Shown here: piece by piece, positions 42,603 through 51,197 of the stretch
Position numbering within the stretch: the first letter of the stretch is position 1
Layout: the number at the start of each line of letters is the position of its first letter
Assembly: GCA_009697505.1 (NCBI GenBank)
Contig: SHUD01000007.1
Span: 1 to 61,683, forward strand
Direction of reading: 5' to 3'
From: Bryobacterales bacterium
GTDB lineage: Bacteria; Acidobacteriota; Terriglobia; Bryobacterales; Bryobacteraceae
Length of the DNA stretch: 61,683 nt
Made by a program: the position numbers and the translations under genes
The notes under the pieces: model-generated
What the model saw: only the letters and a program-made list of their open reading frames with translations
The model's database searches: none
Told to the model about the DNA's origin: nothing

Positions 42603-43878
42603 CCCGGCGGCCGATCAGAAACACAACGGTGCCCAGCAAGATCGCGGCGCCCAACATTTCCGCCTGCGCGAGTGAACTTCCCACCAGAAGCCAAGCGCAA
42701 ATAGCCACGGCCAGCGCTGGGATTAATGCGCCTCCGGGAAGCGTGAAGCGGTCCTCCGATGTGGGAAGCTTCCGCCGCAATACGGGTACGGACAAGCACG
42801 TAGTCACGTAGAACATCAGTCGCGACAGAGCCGCGACGGCAGCCAGTTGCGTGAAGGTTCCACTCACTGCCAGCGTCCAGGCCACCACACTGAATACCAG
42901 AACCGCGAGCAAGGGGATGCGTGTGCGGGCATGGATCTTGGCCAGTCCGCGCGGTAGCAGTCCGCCATCGGCGAGCGCGTACAGCATGCGGGAGCCGGTG
43001 AGCAGAGACGCGCTATTGGTGCCCGTCGTCGAAAGAATCGCGCCGATGGTGAGAAGGGCCCCGCCCGCCGGCCCCAGAAAGCGCGAGGCGGCCGAGGCCA
43101 GCGGCGTCGAACTCTGCGCCAACCCCGCGAAAGTGCCCATCGCCACCACTTGAATTGTGAGATAGAGGACTACGACGAAACTCACTCCACTGAGGATCGC
43201 CAGCGGAATGGTCCGCCGCGGCCGGATCACCTCATCGCCGGGAATGGACGCGGATTCGAATCCGCCTAATGCAAAGATGAGCAGGAGACTGGCCTGCTGC
43301 AAATCACGCGGCACGGGCAGCGTGGTGAAAGAGAAGTTGGCGCCGTCCAAGAAGAACAACCCTACCAGACAAAAGATCGCCAGTGGGATTAGCTTGCCGG
43401 CGGTCAGGAAATTGATCGCCCACACGCCCGGCCGGACACCGGCGCAGTTGATCGCTGTTAACAACGCGATCGCAACCGTCACGGTGAGCAAACGCCCGCT
43501 CCCCTCGGCCATCCCGGGCCAGAAGTAACCCAGATACGATGCGAAAGTGTGGCTGATCGCGGCCACGGCCGAAATCCGGTTCAGCGCGTACATCCACCCG
43601 GCTTGGAATCCGATGAAGGGGCCGAAGGCCGCGCGCGCATACAGGTACGGCCCGCCGGAGGCATCGAACAAGCTGCCCGCTTCGGCGAAGCACAGCGCGA
43701 TGAGCAGAACCGCGGCTCCGCTCACCAAATACGCCACGGGACTGGCCACGCCCACCAGCGCCGACACGTTGGCGGGCAGCGCGAAAATTCCCGCGCCGAC
43801 CATGCCGTTGATGGCAATCGCCGTGAGGCTCAGAGGTCCTACGGCACGCAGAAGGGAAGGGGTTGTACGCTCGGACAC
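42595..43878 (-). CDS. APC-superfamily permease
   Basis: The 427-residue membrane protein has about 12 hydrophobic segments and starts with GTG 43878, three bases after the amidohydrolase stop. Motifs: LTAIAINGMVGAGIFALPAN, FDASGGPYLYARAAFGPFIG and ALGGFESASIPGDEVIRPRR. It is likely an amino-acid or amine permease. Being last in the oxidoreductase/amidohydrolase operon it may import the substrate of that pathway. Confidence 0.83.
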   Translation of the reverse strand: MSERTTPSLLRAVGPLSLTAIAINGMVGAGIFALPANVSALVGVASPVAYLVSGAAVLLIALCFAEAGSLFDASGGPYLYARAAFGPFIGFQAGWMYALNRISAVAAISHTFASYLGYFWPGMAEGSGRLLTVTVAIALLTAINCAGVRPGVWAINFLTAGKLIPLAIFCLVGLFFLDGANFSFTTLPVPRDLQQASLLLIFALGGFESASIPGDEVIRPRRTIPLAILSGVSFVVVLYLTIQVVAMGTFAGLAQSSTPLASAASRFLGPAGGALLTIGAILSTTGTNSASLLTGSRMLYALADGGLLPRGLAKIHARTRIPLLAVLVFSVVAWTLAVSGTFTQLAAVAALSRLMFYVTTCLSVPVLRRKLPTSEDRFTLPGGALIPALAVAICAWLLVGSSLAQAEMLGAAILLGTVVFLIGRRAT

Positions 43879-43881
43879 GGC

Positions 43882-45216
43882 TTACTGGAACGCTCCGCGC
43901 AAGGCCGTACGGTTGACTTCCTGCCCCCGCAAATACACCTTGTAAATTTTGCGCGTATACGCGATATCAGCAAGCGGATTCCCGTCGAGCACCACAAAAT
44001 CGGCGGCCTTGCCGGCTTCGAGCGTCCCGCGGTCGCTCAGCCGCAGAAATGCCGCCGAGGTCGCGGTCACCGCCGTCAGAGCCTGCGCCGGCGTCATGCC
44101 GGCCTCCACCATCAACTGCAGTTCGCGATGTGTCGTAAAGGCGTGGAAGTAATCCGGCGCCGCGCCGGAATCGGCTCCGAAACCGACGTTTGCCCCCGCC
44201 GCAACCAGTTTCGCCACGTTGCGCTGCATCGTGCGATAGGTTTTTTGCGTGGCTTCCACGCTGGCCGGCGTGCGCCCCGAGTACGCCGCGCGGATGCGCT
44301 CCACCAGCGCCGCCGGTGTGACGTCGCGAAACAGGGGCTCGTCGAGCCAGGGCGCGGGATCCACATGCGTGCGCGCTTCCGCGATCCCCAGGTTGGGCAT
44401 GATCAATATCTTGTGCTGTTGGACCAATGCGATACTTTCGTCGTCCATCTCTTTATCGCGCACCAGGTGAGCGAAGGCGTCCGCCCCGGCGCGCGCCAGA
44501 TCCTTGGCATCATCCAGATAGTACACGTGCGCGACCACACGGGTGTGCAACTTGTGCGCCTCGTCGATGATCGCTCGATAGATCGCGGGTGGCGTCTTCT
44601 TGACCGCGCCGTTGCGATCGTCCACCCACACTTTGATGAACGCGACTTTGCGCGCGACCTGCTCGCGCACCGCTTTGCGTGCCTCGTCTTCGGTAGTGAG
44701 GTCGTAGGCCGACGGCTTCAGTTCCGCGTTCCCGGGGCCCGCGTTAGGGGCCGCCATCCCCCGCCCCGCCGTGAACAGCAGTGCACCGCCCAGCTTGCCC
44801 GCTTCTTGTTCCGCGCGAATCTGAAACGGGAAATCTCCGAGGTCAGTTCCCATGGAGAGCACGGCCGCAATCCCGGCGTAAGCATCACGGTTGAGCTGGT
44901 CGATCACGTTCTCGCGCGTGAAGTTCGCCGCGGCGTACGACAAGCCCTTCTGATAGCCGAGATGAACGTGCGGATCGATCAGCGCGGGGATCACGGTCTT
45001 TCCCGCGAGATCGATTCGCCGAGCCCCGGCAGGAGCCTTCAGCGTGCCCGCCTTACCGATCTTGACGATGCGCCCGTTGTCGACCAAAAACGTCGCGTTT
45101 TCCAACGGCGGGCGCCGCGCGTCCACGATGACGCGTGCGCCTTCGAAGAACATGGAAGCCGCGCCGAGCGGCAGGCTCACGGCAAGCAGGAGTCCGAAAA
45201 GGCCGTTACCCCGCAC
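43882..45216 (-). CDS. Exported amidohydrolase (imidazolonepropionase-like)
   Basis: I take GTG 45216 as start, four bases after the GMC stop; an in-frame TTG at 45231 is alternative. A 15-bp tandem duplication (unit CCGTTACCCCGCACG on the plus strand) repeats the start region, producing MRGNG VRGNG if the TTG is used. The product has a signal peptide (LLLAVSLPLGAAS) and the metal-binding amidohydrolase fold: IPALIDPHVHLGYQ with HxH, VAHVYYLDD, and a conserved C-terminal aspartate in FGADSGAAPDY. It hydrolyses an unidentified amide or lactam. Confidence 0.85.
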   Translation of the reverse strand: MRGNGLFGLLLAVSLPLGAASMFFEGARVIVDARRPPLENATFLVDNGRIVKIGKAGTLKAPAGARRIDLAGKTVIPALIDPHVHLGYQKGLSYAAANFTRENVIDQLNRDAYAGIAAVLSMGTDLGDFPFQIRAEQEAGKLGGALLFTAGRGMAAPNAGPGNAELKPSAYDLTTEDEARKAVREQVARKVAFIKVWVDDRNGAVKKTPPAIYRAIIDEAHKLHTRVVAHVYYLDDAKDLARAGADAFAHLVRDKEMDDESIALVQQHKILIMPNLGIAEARTHVDPAPWLDEPLFRDVTPAALVERIRAAYSGRTPASVEATQKTYRTMQRNVAKLVAAGANVGFGADSGAAPDYFHAFTTHRELQLMVEAGMTPAQALTAVTATSAAFLRLSDRGTLEAGKAADFVVLDGNPLADIAYTRKIYKVYLRGQEVNRTALRGAFQ

Positions 45217-45220
45217 GCCG

Positions 45221-46927
45221 TTACCCCGCAATGGTCTTCCAGTTCTTGATCAAGTGATCCGCCGTGCGCCAGGCCAGCGCCTGAATCGTCAGCGTCGGAT
45301 TACGCGCGCCATGCGTCGGCAGCAGCGATCCGCCCAGGATGCCCAGGTTGGGGACCTCATGCGAAAAGCCCCATTGGTTGGCCACGTTGGCCGCCGGATC
45401 GTCTCCCATGCGGGTTCCACCCACGGCGTGCGTCGAAATTTGCGGACCGCCGCGGTTTGGAACGTTGATGACTTCGACTGCGCCCGCCGCTTTGAACCAC
45501 TCCTCGGCCTTCTTGCCGGCATGGTTGCTGGCACGCGGCTCATTCTCTTTGGGCCCGGCGGTGATGCGCGTCACCGGGTCGCCCAGCGGGTCCTTCACGG
45601 TGGGATCCAAATCCAGCCAGGTGCTCTCATAGGGCAGCGAATTGCATTGAGCGTAGGCGCCGGTCCAGCGCCCCGCGTTCTGACGCACGAACGTTTTCCA
45701 TTTGCTGCCCCACTCCGGAGTCTTGCCAAACACGGGCATGGAAGCTCCCTGGATAGGATGCAGTTCGTGACTCACCGTGAGGCTCGCGCCTCCGATGAAG
45801 CCCAGGCCGGAGTGATCGAAGTTGTCATCGGCCCAGTCATTCACTACAACGGCCTGCGAGTTGGCCCCGTACCAGAGGTTCAGATCAAACGGAAATAGCC
45901 CGTACACCTCGCGCCCGGCCCAATGGCCGATGTAGTGCTTGCCAACCTGGCCATGATTATTGGAAAGCCCGTTGGGATACGCCTTGGATTTCGACAGCAA
46001 CAGCAGGCGGACATTTTCGTAGGTGTAAGCGCCGAGCAGCACGACCTTCGCGGGCTGGAAAAATTCCTGGCCCTCGCGCAAATACGTCACGCCGGTCACC
46101 TTGCCGTTGCTATCGGTCTGGATGCGGGTCACATGCGCGCGCTCCACAATCGTCAGATTGTTAGTCTGCTGCGCTTTGGGGATGGTCGTCACCGCAGTCG
46201 ACGCTTTGGCCTTCACGGGGCAGCCGCCGGTATCGCAGAAGCCGTGATACACACACGCGCCGCGCCCATCGCGCTGCTGAGAGTTAATGGCCGACGGCGA
46301 CCGGTGCGGGTGGAAACCCGCTTTCTTCGCGCTCGCCTTCATCATGTCCGTGAATTCGGTTTCGCGCAGCGGCGGCATCGGGTACTCGCGCTTGCGCGGA
46401 CCCTCAAAGACGTTCCCGCCCGAATCGATCTTGCCCAGCAAGTTCCCCGCCTTGCCCGCGACGCCGATCTCGTATTCGATCAGGTCGTAGTAAGGCTCGA
46501 TCTCGTCGTAGCTCAGCGGCCAGTCCTGCACCGTGCTGCCTTTGGGAATTGCACTCGCGCCGTAGCGCTTGACGGTTTCCGAACGCACCTTGAAATCCCA
46601 CGGATGAAAGCGCCAGGCATTGGCGTACCAATGAATACTGGTTCCGCCGACCGCATTCATCATGGTCGGCGCCGCGCCCTGGCGCGCGGTTTCATTGGGA
46701 CCGGTGCGAAACGTCGGAATCTCGTTCCACACTTTGCGTCCCGTGGTGATCCGGCGTCTCACGTTGTTATGGATTTCGTCGGCGCGAAAATCGCTGAGCG
46801 GCATCCAGCTTCCCGCTTCGAGAGCGATCACTTTGATGCCCGCCTTCGTCAGCGGCAGCACGGCCGTGCCATTGGCCGCGCCCAGCCCGATCATGACCAC
46901 ATCGGTGGGGTTCAGGTTAGTGGCCAT
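45221..46927 (-). CDS. GMC-family oxidoreductase
   Basis: The 568-residue flavoprotein has an FAD-binding start (DVVMIGLGAANGTAVLPLTK) and a C-terminal substrate domain with HAVGGTRMGDDP and NPTLTIQALAWRTADHLIKN, where the histidine and asparagine are the usual catalytic pair. GMC enzymes of this kind, coded next to a gluconate-2-dehydrogenase subunit 3, oxidise sugars or sugar acids at the periplasmic side with a separate electron acceptor. It overlaps the subunit-3 gene by 11 bases and its stop is followed four bases later by the amidohydrolase start. Confidence 0.88.
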   Translation of the reverse strand: MATNLNPTDVVMIGLGAANGTAVLPLTKAGIKVIALEAGSWMPLSDFRADEIHNNVRRRITTGRKVWNEIPTFRTGPNETARQGAAPTMMNAVGGTSIHWYANAWRFHPWDFKVRSETVKRYGASAIPKGSTVQDWPLSYDEIEPYYDLIEYEIGVAGKAGNLLGKIDSGGNVFEGPRKREYPMPPLRETEFTDMMKASAKKAGFHPHRSPSAINSQQRDGRGACVYHGFCDTGGCPVKAKASTAVTTIPKAQQTNNLTIVERAHVTRIQTDSNGKVTGVTYLREGQEFFQPAKVVLLGAYTYENVRLLLLSKSKAYPNGLSNNHGQVGKHYIGHWAGREVYGLFPFDLNLWYGANSQAVVVNDWADDNFDHSGLGFIGGASLTVSHELHPIQGASMPVFGKTPEWGSKWKTFVRQNAGRWTGAYAQCNSLPYESTWLDLDPTVKDPLGDPVTRITAGPKENEPRASNHAGKKAEEWFKAAGAVEVINVPNRGGPQISTHAVGGTRMGDDPAANVANQWGFSHEVPNLGILGGSLLPTHGARNPTLTIQALAWRTADHLIKNWKTIAG

Positions 46928-47564
46928 GCTTGTCTCCAGAACGCCTTTCTCCTGCCTTATACAGCGCCTGCCGGTACGGCTTCGGAGGCGTCTTCATCCT
47001 CTGATCTTCCGGCCCCACGGTCATCTTCGCGCCCGGATAGCGGATCAAATCCCAGCCCGCGAAATTCTTGTTGCCGCCATAAGAGGGATCGCAGAACATG
47101 CCCTCCAGCGTCAACCGGCGGACGCGGTCGAAGAAGCGTTTCAATTCCGGCGTCGCCTGGTTCGTGTCGACCGCGGTGAGCACCGCATCTTTTTTCTCGG
47201 GTGTGAGGTCTGCAAAAGCCGCGCCCTGCGTGCGTGTGGCATAAGCGTTCAGGGCCGTCAAACCCTGCAGAAGAGCGGGTTTTTCCTTGGGCATGAAATC
47301 CGCCAGACTGCCGTCGATGTATTCGATGACGCCGCATTCCACAGCGCCCGGGCCGCTTTCGTCCTTGGGCACCAGGCGGTCGACGAAAGCTTCCAAAATG
47401 CGCCGCTGGTCTCTGGAGAAAGCTGACGCGGCCGCGGGCGCCGCGGCTTGGGGCGCGGCAGGCAATGGCGCCGACGTAAGCGCGGCCAACGGGACCAATG
47501 TGGCGCTGGCGATCACCGCGCGGCGCGTTACGGGGGCATCGGTAAGAGATTTCGGCGTCTTCAC
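46917..47564 (-). CDS. Gluconate 2-dehydrogenase subunit 3 family protein
   Basis: The 215-residue protein has a twin-arginine-like leader (PVTRRAVIASATLVPLAALT) and the subunit-3 domain: RRILEAFVDRLVPKDESGPG, FLTPEKKDAVLTA-like sequence (LTPEKKDAVLTAVD), and MFCDPSYGGNKNFAGWDLIR. It would carry its partner GMC subunit through the Tat pathway. It is first of the four-gene operon running to the APC permease at 42595. Confidence 0.85.
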   Translation of the reverse strand: MKTPKSLTDAPVTRRAVIASATLVPLAALTSAPLPAAPQAAAPAAASAFSRDQRRILEAFVDRLVPKDESGPGAVECGVIEYIDGSLADFMPKEKPALLQGLTALNAYATRTQGAAFADLTPEKKDAVLTAVDTNQATPELKRFFDRVRRLTLEGMFCDPSYGGNKNFAGWDLIRYPGAKMTVGPEDQRMKTPPKPYRQALYKAGERRSGDKHGH

Positions 47565-47940
47565 TCGGGGGACCTCCTGCGGAACGGTTTTCGCACCGCG
47601 GAAATCATTGTATCAACTGCGCAGCTTGCGCCACACCAGCAGGTCCCCCATCGTAATCCGTCCGTAAGGATTTGTTCGCCGTGGTGAGTCGCTGGCGGAG
47701 CGGGACCGAAGCCGGGCTTCAGCGCCCACCCGTTGGGTGCCACCGCGCGCTCACTCTCGCGGCTCGGTCCACTTGGTTCGTAGCCGCGAATGTGAATGAG
47801 CGGTACGCAACGGCCGCTCTTACCAGCGGATTACGGCCCCCATCGTCACATGTTAGCGATTGCAGCGAATTCTATCCGGGCCTGTGTTACCATGAAAAAG
47901 CTGTCCCTACGTGGACAGCCGACACACCCAGGAATCATTT
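47565..47940. other. Regulatory spacer before rpmI
   Basis: This 376-bp stretch separates the subunit-3 gene from rpmI and contains no recognised gene; infC, normally here, is absent. Close to rpmI is a perfect 7-bp hairpin (GCTGTCC 47900-47906, loop CTACGT, GGACAGC 47913-47919), placed before an AGGA site at 47930 and the start codon. It could be a protein-binding leader or a weak attenuator. I see no convincing promoter. Confidence 0.4.
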
Positions 47941-48135
47941 ATGCCAAAGTTGAAGACCCATAAGGGTGCGTCCAAGCGGTTCAAAAAGACGGGCACCGGC
48001 AAAATCAAGCGCCGGCACGCATTCGCCCGCCATATTTTGACTTCAAAGACGCGCACGCGGAAACGCCGGTTGGGACAGGCGTCGATAGCCGATCCGGCTA
48101 ATTCGCCTGAAATCCACCGCATGCTTCCGTATTAA
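47941..48135 (+). CDS. rpmI: Ribosomal protein bL35
   Basis: The 64-residue basic protein starts [20 protein letters not shown], the family signature, and ends [10 protein letters not shown]. It is a late-assembly protein of the large subunit. An ATG at 47941 with an AGGA site is the natural start. rplT follows after 110 bp, but infC is not upstream, which breaks the usual infC-rpmI-rplT order. Confidence 0.95.
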   Translation: MPKLKTHKGASKRFKKTGTGKIKRRHAFARHILTSKTRTRKRRLGQASIADPANSPEIHRMLPY

Positions 48136-48197
48136 GTCCAGGTTGTTTTAAGCGAGAGCCCAAGCCTGGGATTTTGGTGGACAGCGCGCCGCACGTG

Positions 48198-48236
48198 CCT
48201 GATCCGCCAGCAATTAATCTCGAATTAAGAATCAGG
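48198..48236 (+). promoter_or_regulatory. Hairpin overlapping the rplT ribosome-binding site
   Basis: In the rpmI-rplT spacer, CCTGAT (48198-48203) can pair with ATCAGG (48231-48236), and TTAAT (48214-48218) with ATTAA (48224-48228). The right arm contains part of the rplT Shine-Dalgarno sequence (CAGGAG, 48233-48238), so folding would reduce rplT translation. L20 is known to repress its own operon by binding mRNA; this is a candidate site, not proof. Confidence 0.4.
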
Positions 48237-48245
48237 AGATGAAAC

Positions 48246-48614
48246 GTGCCCAGAGTAAAACGTGGTACCAAGCGGCGCAATAGCCGCAAAAAGACACTCG
48301 CCCTGGCCAAGGGCTTTTTCCTCACCAAGAGCAAACTGTACCGTGCGGCGCAGGAAGCGGTGGAGAAATCGCTGCGTTACGGTTATAAGGGCCGCCGCCT
48401 CAAGAAACGCGACTTCCGCTCGCTGTGGATCGTGCGCATCGGCGCGGCGTGCAAGGCTGCCGAAATTTCCTACAGCCGCTTCATGGATGGCCTCAAGAAG
48501 GCCGGCGTGGACCTGAACCGCAAGGTACTGGCCGATATCGCCGCAACCGATACTGCCGCGTTCAACGCGTTGGTCGGCCAGGCGAAGACCGCGCTGGCCA
48601 AAGTAGCCGCCTAG
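48246..48614 (+). CDS. rplT: Ribosomal protein bL20
   Basis: The 122-residue protein starts at GTG 48246 and has [40 protein letters not shown] and [20 protein letters not shown], the complete L20 pattern. It binds 23S rRNA early in assembly and is a known translational repressor of its operon in several bacteria. The pheS and pheT genes that often follow are absent; a coiled-coil gene and zapA follow instead. Confidence 0.95.
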   Translation: MPRVKRGTKRRNSRKKTLALAKGFFLTKSKLYRAAQEAVEKSLRYGYKGRRLKKRDFRSLWIVRIGAACKAAEISYSRFMDGLKKAGVDLNRKVLADIAATDTAAFNALVGQAKTALAKVAA

Positions 48615-48626
48615 GCGCCCAGACCC

Positions 48627-48923
48627 ATGAGCACGGCCATGCCGCAGCCCGAACGTCTCGATCCGGATTCCCTGGCGGATCTGGAAGAGCGGGTGCTCCG
48701 CACGGTGGAGCTGGTCGCCAGCCTCCGGACCGAGCGCGACGCCGCGCTGGCCAAACTCGCCGGCGCGCAGGCGGCAGTCAAGGAATTGTCGGCTTTCAAG
48801 AAGGCCGAGGACGAGGCCCGCGGCCTCCGCGAGGAAATCACCGAACTGCGCGCCGAGCGCAAGCAGGTGCGTCTCCGCATCGAAAAGTTGCTGGCGCAGA
48901 TGGATTTGGTTAGCGGAAAGTAG
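48627..48923 (+). CDS. Small coiled-coil protein, possible ZapB-like partner
   Basis: The 98-residue product is almost wholly alpha-helical with heptad-type hydrophobics and many charges (LADLEERVLRTVELVASLRT, then LREEITELRAERKQVRLRIE), ending KLLAQMDLVSG. It starts 12 bases after rplT and is followed 27 bases later by zapA. The shape and setting recall the short coiled-coil proteins ZapB and related zapA-linked proteins, but sequence identity cannot be claimed. Confidence 0.6.
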   Translation: MSTAMPQPERLDPDSLADLEERVLRTVELVASLRTERDAALAKLAGAQAAVKELSAFKKAEDEARGLREEITELRAERKQVRLRIEKLLAQMDLVSGK

Positions 48924-48950
48924 GGCTTCGTCAGTCAGCGGAGGGCCGGC

Positions 48951-49247
48951 ATGGCATCTGAACCCGATCGCAAGACGGTGCGCGTCACCATCTTCAACCA
49001 GACCTACTCCCTGGGCGCCACAGGTGATGAGGATGAAGTGCAGGCCCTCGCCCATACCGTGGATGAACTGATGACTGGCGTCGCGCAAGGCGCGGGAAAT
49101 ATCGACGCCCAGCGCATCGCCGTGCTGGCCTGCATGCATCTGGCCGATAAACTGCGGACCATGGAACGAGAGCTGTCCTCCCTCAAGGAACGCGTCGACC
49201 ACAAGACGCGCGAGCTGACGATCTTGCTCGACCAAGCCATCGATTAA
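48951..49247 (+). CDS. zapA: Cell division protein ZapA
   Basis: The 98-residue protein has the ZapA pattern: VRVTIFNQTYSLGATGDEDE, VQALAHTVDELMTGVAQGAG, then RIAVLACMHLADKLRTMERE and a C-terminal coiled coil. ZapA cross-links FtsZ filaments at the division ring. Normal length for the family. It is followed 11 bases later by the YlmD-type gene. Confidence 0.88.
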   Translation: MASEPDRKTVRVTIFNQTYSLGATGDEDEVQALAHTVDELMTGVAQGAGNIDAQRIAVLACMHLADKLRTMERELSSLKERVDHKTRELTILLDQAID

Positions 49248-49258
49248 CCGTAAACCGC

Positions 49259-49876
49259 GTGATCTACTCCAGTTTGCTCTCCGGGATTCCCTGGCTCCGG
49301 CACGGCTTCGGCACCCGCCTCGATTCGATCGCGCAGGAGGAGATGGCGAGCTTGCGCCAAATTCATTCGGCCATCGTGCTGCCCGCCTGCCGGGCAGGGG
49401 TGGTGGGCGAAGGCGATGCCCTGGTGACCGCCGTTGCTGGTGTGCCGGTTTCCGTTCGTACCGCCGACTGCTACCCGATCCTCCTGGCAGACCTGAACCA
49501 CCAGGCCGTGGCATCGGTGCACGCCGGATGGCGCGGAACCGCCGCGCAAATTGTTATCGCGGTGTTGCGAGCCATGGAGGAGTGTTTCGGCACGCAATCC
49601 GCGGACGTCATGGCCGCGATCGGCCCGGGCATCGGATGGTGCTGCTATGAGGTCGGCGTGGAAGTCGCCCGGCAGTTCGGCATGCCACAAGCGGGGTGTA
49701 TTGACTTGGCGGCCGCCAACCGGAATCAGTTGATTGCGGCGGGCGTGCCGGACTCCAATATCGAAATCACCGGCGGCTGCACCCGCTGCGACGCCCGGCA
49801 GTTCCACTCTTTCCGGCGCGACAAAGAACGGGCCGGGCGGATGATTTCCTTCATCGCCGTCACGAAGCCCTTCTAA
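49259..49876 (+). CDS. YlmD/LACC1-type purine nucleoside phosphorylase family protein
   Basis: The 205-residue product starts at GTG 49259 (IYSSLLSGIPWLRHGFGTRL) and has VSVRTADCYPILLADLNHQA, VASVHAGWRGTAAQIVIAVL and IGPGIGWCCYEVGVEVA. These include the conserved cysteine/histidine zinc ligands of the polyphenol-oxidase-like (YfiH/DUF152) family, shown in related enzymes to act on adenosine and inosine. A terminator-like hairpin follows immediately. Confidence 0.87.
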   Translation: MIYSSLLSGIPWLRHGFGTRLDSIAQEEMASLRQIHSAIVLPACRAGVVGEGDALVTAVAGVPVSVRTADCYPILLADLNHQAVASVHAGWRGTAAQIVIAVLRAMEECFGTQSADVMAAIGPGIGWCCYEVGVEVARQFGMPQAGCIDLAAANRNQLIAAGVPDSNIEITGGCTRCDARQFHSFRRDKERAGRMISFIAVTKPF

Positions 49877-49912
49877 AAAACGACGGGCGCGGCAGCCGTT
49901 AGAGCCACCGCG
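49875..49912 (-). terminator. Rho-independent terminator of the DksA/TraR gene
   Basis: On the minus strand GGGCGCGG, a short linker with further pairing, and CCGCGCCC form a strong GC stem followed by GTCG and six T residues (49875-49880). It lies 30 bases past the DksA/TraR stop. On the plus strand it overlaps the YlmD stop, where a run of A replaces T, so it works best for the minus-strand gene. Confidence 0.75.
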
Positions 49913-49942
49913 CCCGCGGAGGAAGACAGGGGAGAGGGAAGC

Positions 49943-50329
49943 TTAAGCGGCGCTCACCATCAGTTCGTCGAAGCTCTCCGAGCTGTCGCCAACCTGATTG
50001 CGATCCGCGATTTCCTGACATTGGATGCAAAACGGCGTCCACGGCACGGCCGCAAGGCGCTTGGGACTGATGTCCTCTTCGCAATGCAGACACACGCCGA
50101 AGGTACCTTCCCCGATACGCCGCAAGGCGGCTCTTACATTCCGCAGCAGGTTGGACTCGCGGTCCAGGTTGCGAATCGCCAACTCACGCTCGGCGGCGTG
50201 CTGCACTTCATCGAGGGCGTCGGGACTTTTCTCAATGGCAATGCCGTCACGGTTCCGGACCAACAATACCAACTCAGCCTGCTTCGCCTCCAATATTTCT
50301 CTGAATTTTTTAAGCTCATTTTTTGTCAT
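49943..50329 (-). CDS. TraR/DksA-family zinc-finger regulator
   Basis: The 128-residue protein has an N-terminal helical hairpin (ELKKFREILEAKQAELVLLV) with DALDEVQHAAERELAIRNLD and a C-terminal zinc finger (FGVCLHCEEDISPKRLAAVP, then FCIQCQEIADRNQ). DksA-type proteins bind the RNA-polymerase secondary channel with ppGpp; this one lacks no zinc ligand (CxxC...CxxC). The mRNA would have a markedly purine-rich 5' leader (50330-50400). Confidence 0.87.
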   Translation of the reverse strand: MTKNELKKFREILEAKQAELVLLVRNRDGIAIEKSPDALDEVQHAAERELAIRNLDRESNLLRNVRAALRRIGEGTFGVCLHCEEDISPKRLAAVPWTPFCIQCQEIADRNQVGDSSESFDELMVSAA

Positions 50330-51197
50330 CTTGCTTCTCCTGTCTCTTTCGTGTCCCTATCTTTTTCTCCGCTCTTTTTTTTCTCTGCTCTTTTTCTGTC
50401 CAGGCGTCCCACTTAATGGCATTAGACGCGGAGGGTACCACAAAGGTTCACCCAATTCAAGGTCTTTTTGGCGTTCGCTTCAGGGGGAGGCGCCGGGCTA
50501 ACCGAGCCTGGCTGGAAGCAACCCGGAGTCGCGATCCGAGTGTCCCGCGCGATCTTCAAAGAAGCGTACCACATCATAGCGTTCCTATGCAAGCAATCCA
50601 ATCGCCATTCTCCTGTCACGGTAAACCATTGATCCCGTTTGCCTCAGCGGCCATGGCATCACCCTTTCCGAGGATCGTTCCCATATCGGCTCGAATTTCA
50701 CAAAGCATTTAGACCGTCCACGCCCTTCCGAGTTCGGGCAGTCGATCGCCCGGGCCGCAAGGTCAACGGACAGGCTGGCTGCTTCTTTACTGATAACACA
50801 AGACTTTATCTCTGCCCTCGCACGCGGGCCCTACGGTGTCAGGTCCTTCCCCTCCGGGTTAGGTCCTGCAAGGATGTGAATATTCTCATTCCGCACACCA
50901 CGAAGCCAGAAATAATATGCCTCCGCGGCCTCCTGTAACGGCCCGGTCCGAAATGCTATCTCGCTCATGTAACAGCGACTTTCATATGTGGGCAAATCGG
51001 AAAAATATTCCCGGTCTGGCAATTTTGCGGATCAAACGGGAACGCGGAGCGCCGTGGCGGCCGTGAAGGCTGTTTCCTTGTGTCCCTGGTGCGTGTCAGA
51101 GCACCACAGCAGGGACCCCGCGAGCGAATGTAAGCCATTCTTAATCAACAGACTAAATTGGATATCCGTATGCTCTTCGAAGATCGGCCAAACCGCT
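50330..51197. other. 868-bp intergenic region
   Basis: The left part (50330-50400) is a pyrimidine-rich tract on the plus strand, therefore a purine-rich leader upstream of the DksA/TraR gene. The centre has no gene I can support. A minus-strand frame at 50831-51022 (63 residues, with PLQEAAEAYYFWLRGVRNEN) could be a small unknown protein, but lacks a clear ribosome site and has no recognised domain. Base composition is less GC-rich than elsewhere. Confidence 0.4.

Noticed and set aside
43549-45249. Plus-strand open frame of 566 codons opposite the amidohydrolase and APC genes
   Set aside because: It covers two genes with complete family motifs on the other strand and shows histidine/arginine-rich antisense composition with no domain.
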